From contig CAVRXL010000012.1 of NCBI GenBank assembly GCA_963725145.1, positions 1,846,563-1,910,562 of the forward strand: 64,000 nt of DNA. Reading direction: 5' to 3'. The translations under genes were made by a program, and so were the position numbers. The notes under the pieces were generated by a model. That model searched no databases, was not told where the DNA came from, and worked only from the letters and a program-made list of their open reading frames with translations. Source of the stretch: DATAEE01 sp963725145 (GTDB lineage: Bacteria > Acidobacteriota > Vicinamibacteria > Vicinamibacterales > 2-12-FULL-66-21). Below are positions 7,907-15,831 of the stretch, piece after piece. Position 1 is the first letter of the stretch. Each line of letters starts with the position of its first letter.

Positions 7907-8242
7907 TCAGGGACGCCGCCAGAGACCGAGGGCTACGCAGAGCCAGGCGACGGTCAGACATCCAAACCCGAAGACGACCGGAACCAGCGACTCCGCGAGG
8001 CCGACGGCCGCCAGTCGCGGCGACGCTGCCGTTTCGTTCACGACGATGCCTCCAAGGACGCTGACCACGCCCATCGACGTGCCGCTGAGCGCCGCGAAGA
8101 TCGCGGCAAGCGACAGCGGACGCATCAGCGCGAGCCGCTGCTCGTTGGGCGAGGCGGCGTACAGAATCCCCATGCCCATCGGCACCAGGCCCATGAACAT
8201 ACTCGCCAGGGCAAAGACCCCTGCGTGTGTCAGTATTCCCAT
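7907..8242 (-). CDS. Small polytopic membrane protein, function unknown
   Basis: About 111 residues from the ATG at 8242, with three hydrophobic segments at roughly residues 5-27, 42-65 and 80-107. A longer reading from 8311 would add 23 polar residues that run into the presumed promoter region of the neighbouring sigma factor, so it is less likely. No known motif is seen; a remote resemblance to MotA/TolQ/ExbB-type membrane proteins is possible but weak. The gene is divergent from the ECF sigma factor, 98 bases away, and may be in its regulon. Confidence 0.6.
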   Translation of the reverse strand: MGILTHAGVFALASMFMGLVPMGMGILYAASPNEQRLALMRPLSLAAIFAALSGTSMGVVSVLGGIVVNETAASPRLAAVGLAESLVPVVFGFGCLTVAWLCVALGLWRRP

Positions 8243-8297
8243 CGTGCACAGCTCCCGGAAGGTGTCATGTCCTGATAGAACGCGCAGGAGCCTGGAG

Positions 8298-8312
8298 CGT
8301 GACGCTGTCACG
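8298..8312. promoter_or_regulatory. Perfect inverted repeat upstream of the ECF sigma gene
   Basis: CGTGAC-GCT-GTCACG lies 28 bases before the sigma factor ATG, in the divergent intergenic region. Its place and symmetry fit a dimeric regulator site, but no cognate regulator is known. Confidence 0.4.
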
Positions 8313-8340
8313 TTTCGCGCTCGTCCGCGTTAGTACCTCG

Positions 8341-8928
8341 ATGGACCGTCAGCTCGAGCTGCAGATCGTCGGCCGTTTGCGGGATGGCGATCCGGACGCC
8401 TTTGATGCGGTACACGGCGCGTTCAACGTGCGGCTGTTCAATTTTCTGGTCAGGCTGACAAACCGCCCGGACGTCGCCGAGGATCTTCTCGAAGAGACCT
8501 GGCTGCGGCTGGTTCGGCATGCCCGTCGCCTCAGGGCCGACACGCGTCTGGCCCCATGGCTGTTCACGGTCGCCCGCCGCCTGTACGTGAGCTACTGTCG
8601 CGCCCGACTGCTCGAGGAGTCGCACGCGGGGGACCTCATCGGCCTGTGGCCCTCTGGCTCGCCAGGACCATCCCCATTGGCTGCGGCGGAAGCAAGCGAG
8701 GCCCAGCGGCGAATCGCCACCGCGCTCGGCTCCCTTCCCGCCGCGTACCGCGAAGTGCTGCTGCTCGTAGCCGTCGAGGGACTGCAGCCGTCCGAAGCGG
8801 CCGAGGTATGTGGCGTGACGGCGGAAGCCATGCGCCAGCGCCTGAGCCGCGCGCGCGCCCTTCTGGCGCGCCGACTCGCCGAGGATGAAGGACCTGGTCT
8901 CGTGTCTCTGAACGAGGTGCCGACATGA
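8341..8928 (+). CDS. ECF-type RNA polymerase sigma-70 factor
   Basis: A 195-residue alternative sigma factor. Region 2 runs about residues 20-90, with DVAEDLLEETWLRLVRHARRLR and LAPWLFTVARRLYVSYCR. Region 4 covers about 130-185, with LPAAYREVLLLVAVEGLQPSEAAEVCGVTAEAMRQRLSRARALL, the helix-turn-helix that contacts the -35 element. The start is the ATG at 8341; the upstream frame to 8227 is open but lacks homology. It overlaps the next small gene by 4 bases (ATGA), the usual arrangement for a sigma/anti-sigma pair. Confidence 0.9.
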   Translation: MDRQLELQIVGRLRDGDPDAFDAVHGAFNVRLFNFLVRLTNRPDVAEDLLEETWLRLVRHARRLRADTRLAPWLFTVARRLYVSYCRARLLEESHAGDLIGLWPSGSPGPSPLAAAEASEAQRRIATALGSLPAAYREVLLLVAVEGLQPSEAAEVCGVTAEAMRQRLSRARALLARRLAEDEGPGLVSLNEVPT

Positions 8929-9185
8929 TTTTCATCGACGCTCACGATCGCATGCCGCAGGATCTCGCGCTTCTGCGACAGTTGGCACCGGACGCGGCGC
9001 GTGCCGAACGTGTACGGGCGCGGTGCCGCGCACAACTGAAGCGCAGCCGACCATCGGATCTCTCGGCGACGATCGGCGCATTCGCGCTGCGGATCCTTGC
9101 GCCGGCGGTCGTTGGCTGCCTGTGTATCCTCTACATGGCCGAGCTGGTCGCCGCTGCGCTTCGCCTGAACGGAATACTCGAGTAG
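8925..9185 (+). CDS. Small single-pass membrane protein, candidate anti-sigma partner
   Basis: 86 residues with a basic, soluble N-terminal half and one transmembrane helix at about residues 50-78. Its start overlaps the sigma factor stop, so the two are translationally coupled. This suggests a membrane regulator of the sigma factor. It lacks a recognisable zinc-binding HxxxCxxC anti-sigma motif and is shorter than usual anti-sigma factors. The role is therefore inferred from context only. Confidence 0.6.
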   Translation: MIFIDAHDRMPQDLALLRQLAPDAARAERVRARCRAQLKRSRPSDLSATIGAFALRILAPAVVGCLCILYMAELVAAALRLNGILE

Positions 9186-9273
9186 CCTCTATCGAACCAC
9201 GCGAATCGCCGTCACCATCGCGGCCCGCTTCCCTTCGCGCTCGGCGATCAGCTCGATCCCGTCGTCGCCGTTG
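9185..9273 (-). pseudogene. Detached 3' end of a VWFA-type gene (direct repeat of 10511-10599)
   Basis: These 89 bases match 10511-10599, the 3' end of the intact VWFA gene, with about 5 differences. Read on the minus strand they encode a C-terminus ending KRAAMVTAIRVVR and the same TAG stop. There is no upstream VWFA reading frame; the GT87 gene ends inside this fragment. It is a duplicated remnant that now flanks GT87 on one side while the parent copy flanks it on the other. Confidence 0.8.
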
Positions 9274-10501
9274 TGCTGGCCAGCCTCACAGCCGTTCGCA
9301 GCAGGCTCCAGGTCGCGTACAGCAGCAGCACGTTCCTGAACACCAGGACGAGCGTCCGTCCGAGATCGAGACCGCTGTCGAACGTAGGACTCGGAAAGAA
9401 GGCGGGCACGAGGAACGTACTGAAGAAGATGCACCACAGGGCGCCAGTGTCGACCCCGGCGTCCGCCCGGCGCCGGGCGAGCAGCGACAGGGCCGCCAGC
9501 GGCGCGAGCCATAGATGGAATTGCGGGCTCAGCACGAGGCTGAACGCCACGAACGTCGTGACCGGCAGCAGCACCAGCGTGGCCGTGACGGAGAGCGAGA
9601 CCGTGTCGGCATCTTCTCCAGAACTGAGCCTCTGGCGCCAGGCCGCCCACGTGGCGAGGGCGACACTCCCCAGCGTCGCGGTCGCCCACACGATCCGGGC
9701 TGGCGTGACGAGGCCTTCCGCTACGGGACCGGTGACTTCAAACCAGGCGATCACCAGTTCCCACGTCGCGGGCACGCCGACGAAATGAGACAGCCAGAGC
9801 GCCGATGCCCATAGCGATTCGGCTTCCAGGCCACGCCGGGTATGAACGGTCGCGAAACTCCACCACGGCACTGACCACGACAAGGCGATGAGCGGCAGCA
9901 GACCGGCGACCAGGCCGATCGCGAACCGCTTTGCATCGCTCCGGCTTCGGCGCCAGGCAACCACGGCCAGCACGGGCACGAACACTGCGGGGTATACCTT
10001 TGTCCCCACGGCGACGGCGGCCATCAGACCGGCGACGCCGGCCCACCCCGCCGAGAGCGCAATCACGGCGGCTACCGACAGCGCCGCGGGAATTACGTCA
10101 TAACGCTGCAGGAGGATATGGCCGACAGCAGCCGTCGCCAGTGTGTACATGACAAACGGCAGCGCATCGGGCGGGCGATGCCGGTCGCGAAAGCCGGTCC
10201 AGATCAGCGCGGCCTTGACCAGCGCGTCCAGGCAGAGAATGAGCAGACCGAAGAACAATCGGAACTGGGCGACGTCCCCTGCCAACATCGCCGGCCCGGC
10301 AAGCCACGCAAGGACATACGGTGGGTACTCGAAGGGCACGTCAACGTAGATCCGCTGGCCGTCGAGCCAGGCGTTCGCCGACACCATGTAGTGTTCGAGG
10401 TCGCGAGACGTTCGCCCCCAGAACAGCCTGGTCAGGAACGGAAGGGTTCCAAGCGACCAGAGCGCCACGCCAAGTGACGTTCGATTGAGACCTGACCTCA
10501 C
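9248..10501 (-). CDS. GT87 (DUF2029) family membrane glycosyltransferase
   Basis: A 417-residue polytopic protein with about ten hydrophobic helices. The N-terminal region contains DLEHYMVSANAWLDGQRIYVDVPFEYPP, resembling the conserved Asp and FxYPP loop of polyprenol-phosphate-dependent mannosyl/arabinosyltransferases (GT-C fold). These enzymes add sugars outside the cytoplasmic membrane. The start is GTG 10501, 13 bases after the VWFA stop. Its last nine codons are read from the duplicated VWFA fragment, so the original C-terminus may have been lost. The acceptor is unknown. Confidence 0.75.
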   Translation of the reverse strand: MRSGLNRTSLGVALWSLGTLPFLTRLFWGRTSRDLEHYMVSANAWLDGQRIYVDVPFEYPPYVLAWLAGPAMLAGDVAQFRLFFGLLILCLDALVKAALIWTGFRDRHRPPDALPFVMYTLATAAVGHILLQRYDVIPAALSVAAVIALSAGWAGVAGLMAAVAVGTKVYPAVFVPVLAVVAWRRSRSDAKRFAIGLVAGLLPLIALSWSVPWWSFATVHTRRGLEAESLWASALWLSHFVGVPATWELVIAWFEVTGPVAEGLVTPARIVWATATLGSVALATWAAWRQRLSSGEDADTVSLSVTATLVLLPVTTFVAFSLVLSPQFHLWLAPLAALSLLARRRADAGVDTGALWCIFFSTFLVPAFFPSPTFDSGLDLGRTLVLVFRNVLLLYATWSLLRTAVRLASTTATTGSS

Positions 10502-10514
10502 GCGAAACGGGCCT

Positions 10515-12602
10515 CTATCGAACCACGCGAATGGCCGTCACCATCGCGGCCCGCTTCCCGTCGCGCTCGGCCGTCAGCTCGATCCCGTAGTCGCCGTTGG
10601 ACAGCGGCGCGAGGTTTACGTCCGCGACGAGCCAGTGGACACCGTCACTATCGCGCTCGCTGACGGCGACAGGAACCTCGAGCGGCTGGCCGGTCCGATC
10701 GACCACGCGGCCTGAGACGGCTCGCGCCGCTGGCGCGAGCGGAGCTTCGAGTCGAACGCGCTCCGTGCGGTAGAAACGGAAGTCCGCCGCGGGGCGCGGT
10801 GGCGCCGTCGCGCCGCTCAAGCGAAACAGCAGAGGCTCGGAGGCAGCGAACACGTCCGGCGGTGTGACCTTGACGGACACCACCTCGCCCAGCGCCGGTG
10901 CGCCGCCACTGCCGCGCGGCGTCAATCGGGCTTGCACCTGGATGTCGCCGGAGACCTCGCCGGCATTGGTGGCAATCAGAAAGCCGCGCGAGCCGGGCTC
11001 CATGGCGCCGCGTCCCGCACCGCCGGCCCCGTTCCCCGCGGTGACGATCACTGATGCGTCCGCGCCGGAGGCCCATGCCGTTCGGGAGGCGGCCGACTCG
11101 AGCTCGCCTGCAATCCAAAGTCGAAGTCCGCCTGGCGTCTGCACGCCGATCGCATGGAGCCGAAAAGGTGCCGTCGGCCGGATCTGCGACAGCCGGCCGA
11201 GGGCAGCGGATAGTTCCGGCGGCGGGGCCGGTCCGTTCGCGCCGGCGGGCATCGGCGCGGCGACCGCCGTGCTGAGAGGGCCAGCCGAATTGGAGGGGCC
11301 GGTCTTATTGGAGGGGCCGGTCTTAAGACCGGCCCCTCCTGTAATCTCTTCGAGGGTCGCGGCGCGATACCCCTCGCGCGCCCGTATCTCCAACCCTGGA
11401 CGGTTCACGCGGACGCGAATCCGTCGATACTTCCCATCCAGCTTCGTGTTCGTCGAGTAGTAGCCAAGCAGGTAGTACTGAGAGAGGTCGGCGACGACTT
11501 TCTGCATACCCTTCGCGAGGTCGTTGGTGTTGTAGACCGCGACGCCGTCGGTGGCGGTCGCGAGCGACACCAGAGAGTCCTGCCGCTGTCGCATCAGCGC
11601 CCAGAGCGTCCGGCTGTCGAGGGAAGACGAGGCATCGGCCCCCGAGCGCAGGCCGCCCGCGTCGACCGGGTAGAACGCGGCGTTGGTCCGGTTGGCCTCA
11701 CCCGTAATATCTCTGAAGTACTGATCGTTGTCCTGGTTCGAGAGCGTCATCCGGTCGGTGTCGCACTGCTGTTGGGTGGCGCCGCCGTACGAATTGGGGT
11801 TCGTCAGGCTCGGCTTGCCGCCGGGACCGGTGAAGATCTGCGGCGTTCCCGGAACAGCGCCTCCCGTCATCGACATGAGGCCCTGGTTGTCGCGGAACAG
11901 GATCCAGCCCTCACTCACCACGATGATCGCCTTGCGCTCGTCTCGCAGAATCTGGAGGTGCCGGACGAGATCGCGCAGCGAGTCGAGGGTCAGCCGCTCG
12001 CGCCGGCGCGCGATGAGCTCTTTCGCGAGCGCCTGCGGGTAACACGTCATGTAGGCGTTCTCGACAGCGTCGAGTCGCGTGTAGTCGTCGCCGACGCCCC
12101 AAAAAGAGGATGTCGCCAGGCCGCGCTCGATGACGGACGCCTTGTGGCCGAGGATGAGATCCGTCACGTCCATCTCGGGCTTCGCCACGGCGACGAGATC
12201 CTCAGGCGTCAGGAGCTGGTCGAGGACGCGCGCGAGCGCGTTGCCCGCGCGCTGGGAATTCTCGGGCCTGACGTGGTACGTGTCGAGAAAGATCACGAAC
12301 ACGCGCCTGCGGGGATCTCCGGCCCGCTCGTTGCCTTCGCGCTGGCTGTTCGGATCGCTCACGGCGGCGATTCGTGTGGCCGCGCCGATCTTCACACGCT
12401 CGAAGGTCTCGATTTTCTGCGCGACGCCATCCTCGAGCAGTTCGAAGTCGGCAGCCGTCAGATCCTCGACCGGGACGCCGTTCTTCGTGACGAAGGCGTC
12501 CACGCGAACCAGCGTGGCTTCGACGCGGAAGACCGGCTGGTCGGCGGGGCGTGGCTGTTGAGCGACGATGAGCGCGATTGCCGCGAGGGCGAGGCTTCTC
12601 AC
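10515..12602 (-). CDS. VWFA-related acidobacterial domain protein, exported
   Basis: 695 residues from GTG 12602, which overlaps the stop of the upstream degenerate copy by 4 bases (GTGA). A signal peptide (RSLALAAIALIVAQQ) precedes VFRVEATLVRVDAFVTKNGVPVEDL. The von Willebrand-like domain spans about residues 95-390 (RRRVFVIFLDTYHVRPE; DERKAIIVVSEGW; FYPVDAGGLR; YYLLGYYSTNTKLDGKYRRIRVRVNRPGLEIRAREGYR). This is the VWFA-related type characteristic of Acidobacteria. A second, beta-rich half follows. Between them a Gly/Pro/Ser linker is built from the palindromic repeat at 11292-11339. Function unknown; protein binding at the cell surface is likely. Confidence 0.88.
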   Translation of the reverse strand: MRSLALAAIALIVAQQPRPADQPVFRVEATLVRVDAFVTKNGVPVEDLTAADFELLEDGVAQKIETFERVKIGAATRIAAVSDPNSQREGNERAGDPRRRVFVIFLDTYHVRPENSQRAGNALARVLDQLLTPEDLVAVAKPEMDVTDLILGHKASVIERGLATSSFWGVGDDYTRLDAVENAYMTCYPQALAKELIARRRERLTLDSLRDLVRHLQILRDERKAIIVVSEGWILFRDNQGLMSMTGGAVPGTPQIFTGPGGKPSLTNPNSYGGATQQQCDTDRMTLSNQDNDQYFRDITGEANRTNAAFYPVDAGGLRSGADASSSLDSRTLWALMRQRQDSLVSLATATDGVAVYNTNDLAKGMQKVVADLSQYYLLGYYSTNTKLDGKYRRIRVRVNRPGLEIRAREGYRAATLEEITGGAGLKTGPSNKTGPSNSAGPLSTAVAAPMPAGANGPAPPPELSAALGRLSQIRPTAPFRLHAIGVQTPGGLRLWIAGELESAASRTAWASGADASVIVTAGNGAGGAGRGAMEPGSRGFLIATNAGEVSGDIQVQARLTPRGSGGAPALGEVVSVKVTPPDVFAASEPLLFRLSGATAPPRPAADFRFYRTERVRLEAPLAPAARAVSGRVVDRTGQPLEVPVAVSERDSDGVHWLVADVNLAPLSNGDYGIELTAERDGKRAAMVTAIRVVR
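11292..11339. repeat. 30-bp palindromic element with an extra half copy, inside VWFA gene
   Basis: A perfect palindrome, GGAGGGGCCGGTCTT followed by its reverse complement, occupies 11310-11339. A 16-base half copy lies at 11292-11307. Read in the VWFA frame it gives GGAGLKTGPSNKTGPSN, an unstructured linker. Further copies of the element are at 13304-13333, 24276-24305 and 54733-54762. Confidence 0.9.
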
Positions 12603-13303
12603 TGCACGATCCGGATCGCCGTGACGACGACGTCGCGCCTGCCGTCCCGCTCGGCGGACAGCTCCACCACGTAATCCCCCGCGCCGAGCGGGGCCGGATT
12701 CAGATCGGCGACCAGCCACCGGATGCCGGCGTCCGTTCGCTCGGAGACGGCGACGACGACAGGGAGCGGCTTGCCGGCACGATCGAGCAGCCGCGCTCCG
12801 GCCGATCCCGCCGTATCTGCGATCGGCAGCTCCAGGCGGATCTTCGAGGTGCGAGAGACTCTGAAGCTCGCGATGGGCACAGGCGGCGCGTTGCCGCGCA
12901 GGCTGAAGAGCAGCGGGGCATCCGCCAGCAATGCACCATTGCCCGGCGGGGATGCCGATACGGCAGCGGAAAGTGGCAGCGTCGACTCGCCTGGCGGGCG
13001 CACCCGCCCCTGAACGCTCAGCGAGTCGGCTCCGCTGCTTTCGATCCGCATCGACACGACGAAGCTCTTCGCGCCGGGAGCCATCGTGGCGCGCGCGGAG
13101 GACCCAGCGCCCTGCGCCCCACTCACCATCACGGTTGCCTCCCCGCCGTTTGCCCAGGCCGGCGTTCTGGCGAGGCTCCCGTCCAGCTCTCCCGCGACCA
13201 GAATCCTCAGACCCGTGCGCTCTCGCAGCGTGACCGCATGAAGGTAGAGGGATGTATTGGGCCGCAGCGCCGCGAGACGCCCGAGCGCGTTGGTGATGGC
13301 GTT

Positions 13304-13333
13304 GGAGGGGCCGGTCTTAAGACCGGCCCCTCC
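13304..13333. repeat. 30-bp palindromic element inside the broken VWFA copy
   Basis: A perfect copy of the palindrome also found at 11310-11339. It is read in the VWFA frame as GGAGLKTGPS and lies at the equivalent linker between the two halves of the protein. Confidence 0.9.
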
Positions 13334-14624
13334 AGAGTCCGGCTCCTCAGCCTTCCGGGCCGCGGTCACTTCCTCCGCCGTCGCCGCTCGATAGCCGCGG
13401 CGCGCTCGCACGTCGACGCCCGGGCGCTTCACGCGGACCTTGATCGATCGAAACTTCCCGTCGAGCTTCGCGTTGGTCGAGTAGTAGCCGAGCAAGTAAT
13501 ACGACGTGAGATCGGCAACGACTCGCTTGAGGCCGCGCTCGATGTCGTTGCTGTTCATGACGGCGATGCCGTCGGTGGCGACCGCAAGCGTCATGCAACG
13601 ATTCCTGCCGCGTCCTCAGCATCGCCCTGTCGACGTTGACGGGTGGCGGTGGTCGGGCCCGATCGGAGTGTCGAACACGGGAAGCCCGCGCGGGATCGAC
13701 CGGGTAGAAGCTCGCGTTCGCGCGGTTCGCGTCGTCGAGTATCTGCCGGAAGTACCGCTCGTTGTCCATGGGGCAAGGGTCTGGCGATCGGCGTCGCACT
13801 CGTACATTGACGCGCTGACGACCTGTCTCGCGGGTCTGCTCCCGCGCGGAGCTTGCCGCCCGGGCCGACGAAGATCTCGGGCTTTCCCGGAACGATGGGA
13901 TCGGCCTCCGATGTGGGGTGCAGCGGCTTTGCGAGATTGAGATTCTCTCGAAACTGCAGCCATCCTTCCGACACGGCGATGATGGCCTTACGTTCTTCCC
14001 GCACGCCACGAAGATGGACGACGAGGTCCTCGAGCGAGTCGAGGGCCAGTCGTTCGCGGCGACGCGCGATCATTTCCTCGCCAGACGGTTCACCGCCATG
14101 AGGCCGTGTGTAGCAGGTCTTCGTACTGATTCTCCTTCTCGTCCTGATCGACGATCTGAAACCGTCGGCCCCACGCCCAGTTGTCGGTGAGCGCCCCTTC
14201 GAGCACCTGCGTCTTGCGGCCGAGCGTGAGGCTCGCGGCCGACATCTCCGGCGTCATGAATCCGATCAGATCATCCGGGCCGATGATCTGATCCATCAGC
14301 GCGATGAGCGGGCGCCGGATGTTGTGCGATCCCTGCACCGAGACGTGATACGTGTCGAGGAAGATGACGAAGACGCGGGCTCGGGGATCCTGCGCCATCT
14401 GGTTCGCCTGCCGTTGCGAATCTGGCTCGGCGCGCGTTTCCTGCGGCCCGGCGGGCCGCACGACGACGTGCTCGAAGGTGTCGATCTTCTGGGGCGCGCC
14501 GTCCTCCAGGACTTCGAAGTCGTTCAGCGTGAGGTCGGCGATCGGCACGCCACCTCGCGTCGGGTACACATCGACGCGCACGAAGTTCGCCTCGGTCCTG
14601 AACGTCGGCTGCGGCTGAGGGGGT

Positions 14625-14680
14625 GGCGGCTGTTGCTGCGGCGGCGGCTGTTGCTGCGGCGGCGGCTGTTGCTGTGGCTG
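14625..14680. repeat. 18-base tandem repeat encoding a Gln/Pro linker
   Basis: About three copies of an 18-base unit (GGCGGCTGTTGCTGCGGC). On the minus strand it encodes PPPQQQ repeats just after the signal sequence of the broken VWFA gene. Confidence 0.7.
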
Positions 14681-14794
14681 CTGCGCGTGCGCGGGCTTGA
14701 AGGACGCCCCTTCCAGGATCGCGGCGCACATCGCGCCAAGGAGGAGCGCACGCCGGGCTGAGCGTCCTGGAAACGTCCGGAGTCGTACGGTCAC

Positions 14795-15197
14795 GAGGAA
14801 TCGCTCAGGTGCGAGGCGCTGGCCCGCTTCGCGCACACAGTGTAGCGCAGGAATTACTACATGCACCCCAGCCGAGCGGAAGGATTCTTTACAGATCCTC
14901 AACAGGCACATTGCTGCGAGGCTGACGACCTCGTTGCTGTATGTGGCGATGATTGCGCGGGTTACCTGCTGCTGAGGTGCTGATCGCTCGAGCCGGACGA
15001 GGTGGCAACCCCTTTGCTCCATTTGAAAGCTACAAGAACCCCGGTCTGAGATGGCGAATTCCTAGCCGTCTCCACGATTGCTCCTCATAGCAGCTCCCGC
15101 CGCGCGGCCGGCTCAAAAAGCCGGTCGCGCCCACCTCCGTAGAGATGTCTCCGTAGCGCAGGCGTTCAAGCCTGCCCGCCTGTTGTTGAGTAAAAAA
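14795..15197. other. Intergenic region with REP-like palindromes, no gene seen
   Basis: About 400 bases upstream of the broken VWFA gene. It holds an imperfect palindrome at 15102-15130 (12-base arms GCGCGGCCGGCT, one mismatch, 5-base loop) and a smaller one at 15158-15175 (GCAGGC/GCCTGC). Any promoter of the VWFA pair should be here, but no convincing -35/-10 pair was found. Confidence 0.5.
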
Positions 15198-15275
15198 TGG
15201 TCGGGATGGCGGGATTCGAACCCGCGACCCCCAGACCCCCAGTCTGGTGCGCTAGCCAGGCTGCGCTACATCCCG
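15198..15275 (-). tRNA. tRNA-Pro (anticodon GGG)
   Basis: On the minus strand the acceptor stem CGGGATG pairs with CATCCCG, followed by discriminator A and an encoded CCA (15198-15200). The anticodon stem CCAGA/TCTGG encloses CTGGGGG, giving anticodon GGG for CCC codons. The T arm GCGGG-TTCGAAT-CCCGC is perfect. Six T residues directly after the CCA may serve as the terminator. Confidence 0.95.
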
Positions 15276-15276
15276 A

Positions 15277-15750
15277 TTACCGGCGAGCTTTCTTCTTCTT
15301 GACGGTGGGCTTCTTCGTTCGCGCAGCCGGGGCCGCGGCGCGACCGACCGCGAACAGCGACGGATCCCGCTTGTGCGGATCGCCGTTGCCAGCCAGCAGC
15401 TCGAGAATCCAGCGGAGTCCCTGTCGAACGTCGGCGATCCGCTCGCGCGCGTCCGCTCCAAGCAGCTCGGTCAACGACGCCTCAGCCGTGTCCCCTTCCG
15501 AGCTCCCGCCGACCTCTTCCTCAAGGCGCCGTCTGGCGCCGGCCAGCGTGAGGCCTTCGACGAAGAGCAGTTCCTTGATTCGAAGAACGCGCTGAACGTC
15601 CGAACGGCGGTACATCCGCTGACCGCCTCCGCCCTTGGCCACGCCGAGATCCGGAAACTCCGCTTCCCACGATCGCAGCACGTATGGCTGGACCTGGGCG
15701 ATTTCACAGACCTCAGGCGGCTTGAAGAGCGATCGGTTCGGGATGTCCAT
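15277..15750 (-). CDS. MerR-family transcriptional regulator
   Basis: About 157 residues from ATG 15750; an in-frame TTG at 15810 would add 20. The N-terminal winged helix-turn-helix is clear: LFKPPEVCEIAQVQPYVLRSWEAEFPDLGVAKGGGGQRMYRRSDVQRVLRIKELLFVEGLTLAGARRRLEEE. The C-terminal part is polar, lacks metal-binding Cys residues, and ends in a Lys/Arg-rich tail. Effector and target are unknown. Such stand-alone MerR proteins are common next to tRNA-Pro and HU/IHF genes. The gene is divergent from the kinase gene, so it might control it. Confidence 0.85.
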   Translation of the reverse strand: MDIPNRSLFKPPEVCEIAQVQPYVLRSWEAEFPDLGVAKGGGGQRMYRRSDVQRVLRIKELLFVEGLTLAGARRRLEEEVGGSSEGDTAEASLTELLGADARERIADVRQGLRWILELLAGNGDPHKRDPSLFAVGRAAAPAARTKKPTVKKKKARR

Positions 15751-15831
15751 CAGGCCGGTCGTTGGCTCGCTCGTCGCTTTCACTCGGCTGTCGCCCGTAA
15801 AGTATACCAAAGCTTCGAGTAAAATCCGGCC

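Larger units (their letters stand above)
12599..14794 (-). pseudogene. VWFA-related acidobacterial protein gene, broken by several frameshifts
   Basis: This is a paralog of the gene at 10515-12602. The N-terminal part (from about GTG 14794 to 14090) is in one frame: signal-like segment, Gln/Pro-rich linker, then RVFVIFLDTYHV and LIGFMTPEM. The C-terminal part (13594-12599) is in another: MTLAVATDGIAVMNSND...YYLLGYYST...RARRGYRA and a beta-rich half. Between 14100 and 13590 homology jumps among all three frames at least five times, for example MIARRRERL, then YECDADRQTLAP, then MDNERYFRQILDDANRANASFYPVD, then LRTRQESL. One clear +1 base lies between the codons for ESL and MTL near 13594. It is a decayed gene, or a stretch of poor consensus sequence. 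Confidence 0.8.

Noticed and set aside
9248..10501. GT87 region as a composite transposon because of flanking direct repeats
   Set aside because: The repeats are a gene end, not an IS, and no transposase or inverted termini are present.
15158..15175. Intrinsic terminator
   Set aside because: The small palindrome has no T-run and does not follow a gene; it is more like a REP element.
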